Part shown: piece after piece, positions 7,987 through 13,308 of the stretch | How the letters are laid out: each line of letters opens with the position of its first letter | Position numbering within the stretch: the first letter of the stretch is position 1 | DNA from: Anaerolineales bacterium UBA3082 | GTDB lineage: Bacteria; Chloroflexota; Anaerolineae; UBA7937 | NCBI GenBank assembly: GCA_002366595.1 | Contig: DFBK01000103.1 | Span: forward strand, 39,089-52,746 | Direction: 5' to 3' | Length of the DNA stretch: 13,658 bases | Made by a program: the position numbers and the translations under genes | The notes under the pieces: model-generated | What the model was told of the DNA's origin: nothing | The model's database searches: none | What the model saw: only the letters and a program-made list of their open reading frames with translations

Positions 7987-9390
7987 ATGGCTTCCTTACA
8001 GGATCCCGAGGGAGATGAAGGGGCGCTAAGTGAAGTCGGCCTTTGGGAAAGGCCAGAGCATGACTACACAAAGGGCAGCCTCAACCATAATATCTGGCTT
8101 TTAGCCGTTCCCATGGCCCTCGAGATGTCGATGAACAGCATCTTTCAGATCATCGACATCTTCTGGGTGGGGAAATTCGGCCCCGCCGCTTTGGCTGCGG
8201 TGACCATCAGCGGCACCCTGCGCTGGAGCATCAACAGTTTAGCCATGGGGTTGGGTATCGGCGGCATGGCCGTGGTCGCTCGCCACATCGGGGAGAAGGA
8301 TCGCCCCGCCGCTAACCACGCCACCCTGCAGACGATTATCATCTCCATCGTAGTTTCCCTGGCTTTAAGCCTGGTGGGGTTCCTTTTGGCTAAACCGATG
8401 CTTCTTCTCCTAGGCGCTGGGCCAGAGGTGGTCCCCTTAGGTTTGGCCTTTCTTCGTATCACCTTCGCTGGCCTCCTGGCCATCATCTTGATGCCCACCA
8501 TCAACTCCATCTTCCGAGGGGCAGGAAACGCTACCACCGCCATGTGGGTCTTGGCTTTTGCTAACGGTTTGAATGTACTCATCGAGCCTTTTCTCATCTT
8601 TGGGTTGGGGCCGTTGCCGGCTTTGGGCGTAGCGGGCTCGGCGTTATCCACCGTCCTCGCTTACGGGGCTGGTTTGGCTTTGCAATTCTACATCCTGCTG
8701 AAAGGCAGGGCTCGAGTGCGCATCGAATTGGATAATCTGCGCCTCGATCCGGGCTTGATGTGGAGGATCATCACCATCGCCCTCCCCAGTACGATACAGA
8801 TGACCCTGCGAGCGCTCTCCCGGGTCACCCTACTGGGTATCATAGCCCTTTATGGCACCTTTGCCGTGGCCGGCTATGGCATCGCCAACCGCATACTGAT
8901 GGTGGTTTTGGTCCCCGGCTTCGGCCTGGGCAACGCTTCCGCTACCCTGGTGGGGCAGAACTTAGGAGCCCACCAACCGAAGCGGGCTGAAAAGACCGCC
9001 TGGCTCATCAGCGGCTATAATATGGCCCTCATGACTGCCGCCGCTATCTTCTTTCTCCCCTTGGCCAACCGAATCATCTCCATCTTTAACGCCAACCCTG
9101 GAGTTGTGGAGTACGGGGGGAGTTGTCTCAAGATTGTGGCCGTCAGTTACATCTTCAGCGCCTTGGGGATAGTGATGGGACGCTCGCTGGATGGGGCAGG
9201 GAACACGGTACCCGCCATGTTCATCAACCTCTTCACTCTTTGGGTTCTACAGATCCCCTTGGCCTACCTCTTCTCCCGCTTCTGGGGCACCACCGGTATC
9301 TGGGTGGCCTTGGGAGTGGCTAACGTGGGTAACGCCCTGATGATGGCCTTCTGGTTCAAGCGTGGCCGCTGGAAGTTGAGGGTGGTATAA
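7987..9390 (+). CDS. MATE family multidrug/Na+ (or H+) antiporter
   Basis: This is a polytopic membrane transporter of the multidrug and toxic compound extrusion family, 467 residues, the usual length. After a roughly 30-residue acidic, charged N-terminus (MASLQDPEGDEGAL...), about twelve membrane segments follow in two repeats. Family features include the early PMALEMSMNSIFQIIDIFWVG segment, LPSTIQMTLRALSRVTL opening the second half, and VLVPGFGLGNASATLVGQNLGA. The ATG at 7987 lies 7 bases after the gltX stop, with a GGAG at 7969-7972 inside the gltX end that is rather far away. A TTG at 7945 is also in frame but would extend it into gltX. It probably rides on the gltX transcript. The substrate is unknown. 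Annotation as NorM/DinF-like would be a guess. Confidence 0.92.
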   Translation: MASLQDPEGDEGALSEVGLWERPEHDYTKGSLNHNIWLLAVPMALEMSMNSIFQIIDIFWVGKFGPAALAAVTISGTLRWSINSLAMGLGIGGMAVVARHIGEKDRPAANHATLQTIIISIVVSLALSLVGFLLAKPMLLLLGAGPEVVPLGLAFLRITFAGLLAIILMPTINSIFRGAGNATTAMWVLAFANGLNVLIEPFLIFGLGPLPALGVAGSALSTVLAYGAGLALQFYILLKGRARVRIELDNLRLDPGLMWRIITIALPSTIQMTLRALSRVTLLGIIALYGTFAVAGYGIANRILMVVLVPGFGLGNASATLVGQNLGAHQPKRAEKTAWLISGYNMALMTAAAIFFLPLANRIISIFNANPGVVEYGGSCLKIVAVSYIFSALGIVMGRSLDGAGNTVPAMFINLFTLWVLQIPLAYLFSRFWGTTGIWVALGVANVGNALMMAFWFKRGRWKLRVV

Positions 9391-9399
9391 GGCGAACCC

Positions 9400-9428
9400 T
9401 TGCCCTGAACGACTAACTGTGATAAAAT
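9400..9428 (+). promoter_or_regulatory. Extended -10 promoter of the tRNA-Gln gene
   Basis: The -35 box is TTGCCC at 9400-9405, with a 17-base spacer to TAAAAT at 9423-9428. The -10 is preceded by TGA (TGn, 9420-9422), an extended -10 element. Transcription should begin near 9435, only about four bases before the mature tRNA 5' end. Confidence 0.7.
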
Positions 9429-9438
9429 GGAGATGTGC

Positions 9439-9512
9439 TGGGGGATCGTCTAGCGGTAGGACAGCGGACTCTGGATCCGCCAGCCGAGGTTCGAATCCTC
9501 GTCCCCCAGCCA
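9439..9512 (+). tRNA. tRNA-Gln (anticodon CUG)
   Basis: A full cloverleaf can be drawn. The acceptor stem TGGGGGA (9439-9445) pairs with TCCCCCA (9502-9508), with discriminator G 9509 and an encoded CCA at 9510-9512. The D stem GTCT pairs with GGAC. The anticodon stem GCGGA/TCCGC (9464-9468/9476-9480) closes a 7-base loop with CTG at 9471-9473. The T arm is CGAGG-TTCGAAT-CCTCG (9485-9501). The U1-A72 end pair is typical of bacterial tRNA-Gln, and CUG reads the CAG codon. It has its own promoter and terminator, so it is a single-gene unit. Confidence 0.96.
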
Positions 9513-9532
9513 ATCTTGGCGGTGTCATACCC

Positions 9533-9574
9533 AAGGCCGCTGCGACCTTTCTGCATTGCAGCGGCTTTGTCTTC
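9533..9574 (+). terminator. Intrinsic terminator after tRNA-Gln
   Basis: The inverted repeat 9533-9543/9558-9568 forms an 11-bp stem (AAGGCCGCTGC with GCAGCGGCTTT, one G-T pair). It has a 14-base loop and is followed by TTTGTCTT. It ends the tRNA transcript 21 bases after the CCA. Confidence 0.75.
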
Positions 9575-9639
9575 CCCACCAACATCACCCGGGTTCCCTC
9601 GTCACAAAGGGGCAAGTGGCCGATCTTTCCGCCTCTAGC

Positions 9640-9668
9640 TATACAAAGCCTCCCCAAAATGATAGAAT
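9640..9668 (+). promoter_or_regulatory. Putative promoter of the glycosyltransferase gene
   Basis: TATACA at 9640-9645 (4 of 6 for the -35), a 17-base spacer and TAGAAT at 9663-9668. TGA directly before the -10 makes it an extended -10. Transcription would start near 9675, just ahead of a GGGGGAG ribosome site at 9682-9688. It is weaker than the other promoters in the window but well placed. Confidence 0.55.
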
Positions 9669-9695
9669 GGTTGTGAGAAACGGGGGAGCCCTGCT

Positions 9696-10166
9696 GTGAT
9701 ACTGCTCGCGTTGCTCTTGCTCACCTTCGTCAGTTGGATCTATTGGATATTCGCCTATTGGTGTGTGCGTGCCTTTTTCCGCCATCCGCAAGTCGTGGCC
9801 CCCGATTTCTACCCCCCGGTCTCCATCCTCAAGCCGGTCAAAGGGCTCGACCCCCAAGCCTACGAGAATTTCCTCACTTTCGTCCACCAGAACTACCCTG
9901 AGTTCGAGATCCTCTTTGGGGTGCTAGACGCCGATGACCCCGCCGTCCCGGTCATAGAGCGCCTTCAAGAGGAGTTCTCAGAGTCAAATATCCGTTTGAT
10001 TATCGCCGACCCCCTGGGCACGAACCCCAAGGTGAGCATCCTGCACCACCTGGTGAAAGAAGCGCGCTACGAGGTGCTGGCTATCAGCGACAGTGACATG
10101 AGGGTGACGCCCGACTATCTAAGCCGAGTGGTAGCGCCCCTGGCGAACCCCGAGACGGGCTGGTGA
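9696..10166 (+). CDS. Glycosyltransferase (ceramide glucosyltransferase/HpnI-like), N-terminal part; reading frame broken
   Basis: This is the first 156 residues of a membrane-bound GT2/GT21-type glycosyltransferase. The GTG start has GGGGGAG at 9682-9688, seven bases upstream. Residues 1-25 form a membrane segment. The nucleotide-sugar-binding half follows: VSILKPVKGLDP near 42-52, GVLDADDP at 75-82 (first acidic motif) and SDSDMRV at 131-137 (second, metal-binding-type motif). The frame then stops at TGW-TGA. The continuation expected for the family (...GLVTCLYKG) is present in the +1-shifted frame, which begins at the overlapping GTG 10163. Together the pieces give about 395 residues, a normal family length. 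The likeliest reading is one gene with a one-base deletion near 10157-10162, either a real frameshift or a sequencing error. A coupled split enzyme through GTGA is possible but less likely. Confidence 0.85.
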   Translation: MILLALLLLTFVSWIYWIFAYWCVRAFFRHPQVVAPDFYPPVSILKPVKGLDPQAYENFLTFVHQNYPEFEILFGVLDADDPAVPVIERLQEEFSESNIRLIIADPLGTNPKVSILHHLVKEARYEVLAISDSDMRVTPDYLSRVVAPLANPETGW

Positions 10167-10882
10167 CCTGCCTCTACAAAGGCGGAGAGGCGTTGAATCT
10201 GACCGCTCGCCTGGAAGCCCTTTATGTGGGGAGCGCCTTCTTGCCCTCGGTACTCGTAGGGCGCAGATATCTGACCGGGCGCTTCGCCTTGGGAGCCACC
10301 CTGGTCTTGCGGCGGAGTGACTTGACCGCTGTGGGTGGATTCGGAGCCATCGCTGACTACCTGGCCGATGATTATGAACTGGGAGCGCGGATCGGCGCGC
10401 AGGGTCAGCGGGTGCATCTCTCGGATTACATACCGACTACCATTCTCGGTGCGGAGGGCCTCCGCCAATTCTGGGACCGGCAACTACGCTGGGCCAAATG
10501 CATCCGTGTTAGCCGATGGCGGGAATACCCAGGGCTTCTCATCACCTTCAGCACACCGTTGGCTATGGCCACGGCCACCGCTTCTAGGTTCGCACCCTGG
10601 GGGTTGGTGACAGTCGTTACCTCCATCACCCTCCGTTGGGGGGTCGCTTGGCTGGTATCGGGATATACTGACGATAGGGTACTCTGTCGATCGCTACTCT
10701 GGCTGCCATTAAGCGACTTACTAGTCTTCTTCATTTGGTGCGCTGGGGGCGTGGGCCGACGAGTGGTCTGGCGAGGTCAGAGGTTTGAATTGACATCGGA
10801 GGGCCGACTCTGGATAGCGAAGCCGATCCCGCTGGAAGAGGTAACAGCGGGCCGAGAAGGGTTTGAGCGCACGATGCGGTAG
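10163..10882 (+). CDS. Glycosyltransferase (ceramide glucosyltransferase/HpnI-like), C-terminal part; continues the broken frame
   Basis: This is the remaining 239 residues of the same glycosyltransferase. It opens with TCLYKGGEALNL, the segment that directly follows the second acidic motif in the family, so it cannot be an independent enzyme. It carries the third catalytic element LADDYELG (about residues 67-74, Asp69-Asp70) and the QxxRW-type motif RQLRW (106-110). Two or three membrane segments follow in the C-terminal half (around 124-140, 146-163 and 175-190). GTG 10163 overlaps the TGA of the first part by 4 bases. If the overlap were functional, re-initiation would yield a two-chain enzyme with D1 and D2 on one chain and D3 and RW on the other. 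By family, a lipid acceptor (ceramide, diacylglycerol or hopanoid) is likely, but the exact one is unknown. Confidence 0.82.
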   Translation: MTCLYKGGEALNLTARLEALYVGSAFLPSVLVGRRYLTGRFALGATLVLRRSDLTAVGGFGAIADYLADDYELGARIGAQGQRVHLSDYIPTTILGAEGLRQFWDRQLRWAKCIRVSRWREYPGLLITFSTPLAMATATASRFAPWGLVTVVTSITLRWGVAWLVSGYTDDRVLCRSLLWLPLSDLLVFFIWCAGGVGRRVVWRGQRFELTSEGRLWIAKPIPLEEVTAGREGFERTMR

Positions 10883-10904
10883 GACCGGTGGGAGAAGACC
10901 AACT

Positions 10905-11591
10905 ATGACCCGTTTCGTCCTAGTTAGACATGGTCAGACAGAGTGGAACCGAGTGGAGCGGTTCCGAGGTCGGGCTGACATCCCCCTCAATGAGACCGGC
11001 CTGGCCCAGGCGAAGGCTCTAGCCCGCCGTCTCGCATCCTGGGCTATCGCCGCTGTCTATAGTAGCCCCCTCCAGCGCACAGGGGAGACCGGGAAAGCCA
11101 TCGCTCGTCAACTGGGGCTAGAAGTGGAGCCTTTGGAAGGGCTCCTCGACATCGACTATGGAGCCCTCCAGGGCCTTACCCCTGAAGAGGCGGAGCAACG
11201 GTACCCGGATATCTACCGCCAATGGCTACGAGAACCCCATCTTGTCCATTTTCCCCAGGGGGAAAGCCTGACTCAGTTGCAGGAGAGGGTTCTGGAATGC
11301 CTGCGAGAGTTAGCGCAAAGCCACCAAGGGGAGACGGTGGTCCTAGTGGGCCACAAGATCATGAACAAGGTGCTGCTCTGCGCTCTCTTAGGGCTCGACA
11401 ACTCCCATATCTGGCAGATAGAGCAGGACGAGGCAGCCGTAAACATCTTCGAATGGCCTTTTTCCCTGTGTCGGGATGGTGTACCATATCTCACCCTCTC
11501 GTCCTTACAGGATCCCGTCCCACAGGGATCCCGAGGGATGGGAAACGACACCTGTCATCTTTCCTCCTGGCAGGAAACCGTCACCAGGTAG
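10905..11591 (+). CDS. Histidine phosphatase family protein (phosphoglycerate-mutase-like)
   Basis: This is a phosphohistidine-dependent phosphatase or mutase, 228 residues. The N-terminus TRFVLVRHGQTEWN holds the RHG motif with nucleophile His9. The second catalytic His is His150 in VLVGHKIMNK. YSSPLQRTGETG (52-63) is the usual basic/Arg-containing substrate loop. The LxExxYGxxQG segment reads LLDIDYGALQG, with Asp82 at the position of the acid/base Glu. The end reads NDTCHL, as in many relatives in the cobC/alpha-ribazole phosphatase and hydrolase branch. ATG 10905 is chosen because TRFVLVRHG starts the fold directly and GGAG at 10891-10894 lies upstream; an in-frame extension to 10863 would overlap the previous gene. 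It sits 22 bases after the glycosyltransferase, probably in the same transcript. The substrate is unknown; true glycolytic mutase activity is unlikely. Confidence 0.9.
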   Translation: MTRFVLVRHGQTEWNRVERFRGRADIPLNETGLAQAKALARRLASWAIAAVYSSPLQRTGETGKAIARQLGLEVEPLEGLLDIDYGALQGLTPEEAEQRYPDIYRQWLREPHLVHFPQGESLTQLQERVLECLRELAQSHQGETVVLVGHKIMNKVLLCALLGLDNSHIWQIEQDEAAVNIFEWPFSLCRDGVPYLTLSSLQDPVPQGSRGMGNDTCHLSSWQETVTR

Positions 11592-11688
11592 ATTAGCGAC
11601 ATCAGAGGTGAGATGCGTCCGGACACTGGCTAGCGGCCTCGAATGACCCATTTCCCTCCATAACCCTCTATAGATCCGGTGCCCTGCC
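11592..11688 (+). other. Intergenic spacer before the insertion sequence
   Basis: These 97 bases hold no reading frame, promoter or U-tract terminator that I can support. A short TTTCCT/AGGAAA hairpin lies just inside the preceding gene (11560-11577) but lacks a T run. The last five bases, CTGCC (11684-11688), are the left copy of the IS target duplication. Confidence 0.5.
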
Positions 11689-11695
11689 TGTAAGT

Positions 11696-11736
11696 TAACA
11701 TCTCAGTTGTCCGGTTTTGTTGCATCTCAATTGTCC
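11696..11736 (+). repeat. Left-end subterminal repeats of the IS (two copies)
   Basis: TAACATCTCAGTTGTCC (11696-11712) and TTGCATCTCAATTGTCC (11720-11736) lie 24 bases apart in direct orientation. They are inverted relative to the right-end pair. They are probably transposase binding sites. Confidence 0.8.
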
Positions 11737-11761
11737 GGGTAGAATACTCCAATCCGCCGGC

Positions 11762-12838
11762 TTAGACCTTAAGCCTTTGTTTCCAGATAACCTTATCCAT
11801 CGCCTCAAAGATCACCTTGTCTCCGATGATCTTTACCCAAATGCGACAGTTGATGTATCCTGGCGGGACTCGGTATCGGTGACCATAAAGAGAGATGGTG
11901 GAGTCGCGCATCACCTTTCTTCTCTCCTCGATTACCAGCATGGTTCTTAGCTCTCTGGGGTCTTTTCTTCTTTCAGAAGGATGGTAAACTTCACCTGGAG
12001 TTCGGTTATTCATCCCCAATCCGTTAGAGGGGAAAAGATTATTGAACCATTTCTGCCAGACGAAGAACCTCCTATTTAACTCCTCAACCGAGGAAACCTC
12101 TAGGTTCTCTCTGACAAAGTCTCGCTGAACGAACCTCCAGAACCTTTCGATCTTACCCTTGGTCCTCGCCTTATTGGCGAAGACAAGTTTGATCCCCAGA
12201 AGCTTAGCGTAATACTGGTAATTGGCCTGACCCCGGTGGGCTTTGTATTGAGATCCCCTATCCTGGAGCATCGCCTTGGGAAGTCCGTAGTGGCATAAAG
12301 CGTGGTACCAGACCCTGAAGACGTTGATCTTGGTCTGTTTTCGAAACCACTTACCAGAGAGAATAAATCGGGAATGGTCATCGATGGTGGCGATCAGATA
12401 CATCACTCCCAGCTTGGGGAACCTAACCTTGCCCATGATGTCCGCTTGCCAAAGATCATTAGGAGCCTTGGCGACGAATCTTTGGATTGGTTTTATCTGC
12501 TTATAGTTGAGATGGGCCACCCCGTGCTTGACTAACACCCTCCAGATGGTTACCCGATGGAGAGGAAGATTTAAGATCTCACCAATCTTTCTTGCTGACC
12601 TCCAAGGGCCTTCCCTCTTTACCCTGATAATCTCCCTCTCATCCTTAATGCTCAGCTTTCGGTTATTGCTGTGACGGCGATCTCTTAGCCCCTCAGCTCC
12701 TTTTGCAAGAAACTTCTGAAGGTAACGCCTCATCGTTCTTGGAGAGCAACCTAGGACTCTCATCCCCTCCCTTCTTGAGATTCTGCCTTCAAGCACCTTC
12801 CTGACAGCGATCACCTTCTGCTCAAAATCCGTCTGCAT
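11762..12838 (-). CDS. IS481-like DDE transposase
   Basis: This is a 358-residue transposase that cuts and joins the element ends. The N-terminal helix-turn-helix region (about 8-60) contains ISRREGMRVLGCSPRTMRRYLQK. A second HTH-like segment lies around 75-110 (RSARKIGEILNLPLHRVTIWRVL). The rve/integrase catalytic core starts near 125, with Asp133 (WQADIMG), Asp193 (MLQDRGSQY) and Glu231 (TKGKIERFW) as the DDE triad. The C-terminal part (about 300-358) resembles the Mu-type beta-barrel domain (RDSTISLYGHRYRVPPGY). The ATG is fixed by an excellent ribosome site, AAAGGAGGT on the minus strand (12846-12854). The gene converges on the histidine phosphatase gene. Length is normal and nothing is broken. 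Confidence 0.92.
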   Translation of the reverse strand: MQTDFEQKVIAVRKVLEGRISRREGMRVLGCSPRTMRRYLQKFLAKGAEGLRDRRHSNNRKLSIKDEREIIRVKREGPWRSARKIGEILNLPLHRVTIWRVLVKHGVAHLNYKQIKPIQRFVAKAPNDLWQADIMGKVRFPKLGVMYLIATIDDHSRFILSGKWFRKQTKINVFRVWYHALCHYGLPKAMLQDRGSQYKAHRGQANYQYYAKLLGIKLVFANKARTKGKIERFWRFVQRDFVRENLEVSSVEELNRRFFVWQKWFNNLFPSNGLGMNNRTPGEVYHPSERRKDPRELRTMLVIEERRKVMRDSTISLYGHRYRVPPGYINCRIWVKIIGDKVIFEAMDKVIWKQRLKV

Positions 12839-12845
12839 CTATTCC

Positions 12846-12854
12846 ACCTCCTTT
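12846..12854 (-). promoter_or_regulatory. Strong Shine-Dalgarno sequence of the transposase
   Basis: AAAGGAGGT on the minus strand, about 7 bases before ATG 12838. It is the best ribosome site in the window and contrasts with the weak sites of the host genes. Confidence 0.75.
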
Positions 12855-12873
12855 CCACCTACCACTTGGAGGT

Positions 12874-12901
12874 AGAATAGCGGACAGTTCAGATGTTACA
12901 A
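12874..12901 (-). promoter_or_regulatory. Putative transposase promoter in the right IS end
   Basis: Read on the minus strand, TTGTAA (12901-12896), a 16-base spacer and TATTCT (12879-12874) precede the transposase start. The -35 lies inside the inner subterminal repeat, so transposase bound at the end could repress its own gene. Box matches are only moderate. Confidence 0.4.
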
Positions 12902-12923
12902 AGCTAGGACAGTTTAGATGTTA
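12882..12923 (-). repeat. Right-end subterminal repeats of the IS (two copies)
   Basis: On the minus strand, TAACATCTAAACTGTCC (12907-12923) and TAACATCTGAACTGTCC (12882-12898) lie 25 bases apart. They differ at one base from each other and at a few from the left pair. The outermost 12 bases of this end (12919-12930) form a perfect palindrome, TGTTACGTAACA. Confidence 0.8.
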
Positions 12924-12942
12924 CGTAACACTGCCCTCGGTC

Positions 12943-12970
12943 TTGACATCTCTTCAGAAATATGTAGAAT
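12943..12970 (+). promoter_or_regulatory. Strong sigma-70/A-type promoter of the structured RNA leader
   Basis: Perfect -35 TTGACA at 12943-12948, 16-base spacer, -10 TAGAAT at 12965-12970. Transcription would start near 12977. The IS right end is 12 bases upstream of the -35 box, so the promoter survived the insertion, but any upstream activator site has been displaced. Confidence 0.75.
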
Positions 12971-12976
12971 AGATTA

Positions 12977-13275
12977 AAGACGACCTAAAGACAGAGAACC
13001 GACTGGTTGAAACGCCTATCAGTCGAACCTCCTGGGCTGGAGTGCGGTCCTAAGGAGAGAGCGGTTCTTGAGGGGTTTTACCCTTGTATGACCGCGGAGC
13101 CTCTTCTGGCCCGGTCGTGATCTTAGGAACGGAGGAGATATCGCAACTAGGTCGGGAACCCTGACCTCATAAAGAATAGGCGACCTGCCTCGCCTAAGAG
13201 CGGTTTCTCACACCATCCTTAAAGCGTGGACACTTGCACGCCGTGGCCAGGAATGGGGCCACGGCGTTTCTATTT
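12977..13275 (+). ncRNA. Structured RNA of unrecognised class, possible riboswitch-like leader
   Basis: About 300 bases lie between a strong promoter and a strong terminator, with no credible reading frame. Pairings found by eye form a closed multi-branch fold. P1 is 12994-13001 with 13201-13209 (GAGAACCG/CGGTTTCTC, one bulged T). P2 is hairpin 13002-13006/13019-13023. P3 is 13028-13032/13131-13135 plus TCCTAAG/CTTAGGA (13048-13054/13122-13128). P4 inside P3 is GCGGT/ACCGC (13061-13065/13091-13095) with an inner AGGG/CCCT. P5 is hairpin 13149-13156/13160-13167. P6 is hairpin TAGGCGA/TCGCCTA (13177-13183/13190-13196). The P2 loop also contains CGCCTAT (13013-13019), which can pair with ATAGGCG (13176-13182) in place of P6. 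I find no signature motifs of RNase P RNA, tmRNA, SRP RNA, T-box or the common riboswitches. The helices have not been tested by covariation. Confidence 0.55.
13238..13275 (+). terminator. Strong intrinsic terminator before the nucleotidyltransferase gene
   Basis: ACGCCGTGGCC (13238-13248) pairs perfectly with GGCCACGGCGT (13257-13267) across an 8-base loop, followed by a T-rich tract (TTTCTATTT). It ends 33 bases before the preferred start of the next gene. A small hairpin GCGTG/CACGC (13224-13228/13237-13241) overlaps its left foot and could compete with it. Confidence 0.85.
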
Positions 13276-13308
13276 GGGAGTATAGAGCAGATGACGGGGG
13301 AAAAACTG

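Larger units (their letters stand above)
11689..12930 (-). mobile_element. Complete IS481-like insertion sequence with 5-bp target duplication
   Basis: The element is about 1242 bp and carries one transposase gene on the minus strand. The termini read TGTAAG... on the left and, on the opposite strand, TGTTACG... on the right, the TGT start common in IS481-type elements. Each end has two copies of a 17-base motif close to TAACATCTNARYTGTCC (left 11696-11712 and 11720-11736; right, inverted, 12907-12923 and 12882-12898), spaced 24 and 25 bases apart. CTGCC occurs immediately outside both ends (11684-11688 and 12931-12935), a 5-bp target-site duplication. Intact ends, duplication and open frame suggest a recent and possibly still active insertion. 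Confidence 0.88.

Noticed and set aside
9419..9676. An 85-residue plus-strand frame covering the tRNA (…GGSSSGRTADSGS…)
   Set aside because: It is the translation of the tRNA-Gln gene, a well-known false protein type, and it also reads through the terminator.
11560..11577. TTTCCT/AGGAAA hairpin as a terminator of the phosphatase gene
   Set aside because: It lies inside the coding region and lacks a T run.
13077..13120. T-box-like wording (TGACCGCGG) in the structured RNA
   Set aside because: The essential UGGN bulge is absent and the downstream gene is not an amino-acid or synthetase gene.
12977..13275. 6S RNA, RNase P RNA, tmRNA or SRP RNA identity for the leader RNA
   Set aside because: It is not a single long rod with a central bubble, and the conserved RNase P, tRNA-like tmRNA and SRP tetraloop-region motifs are not seen.
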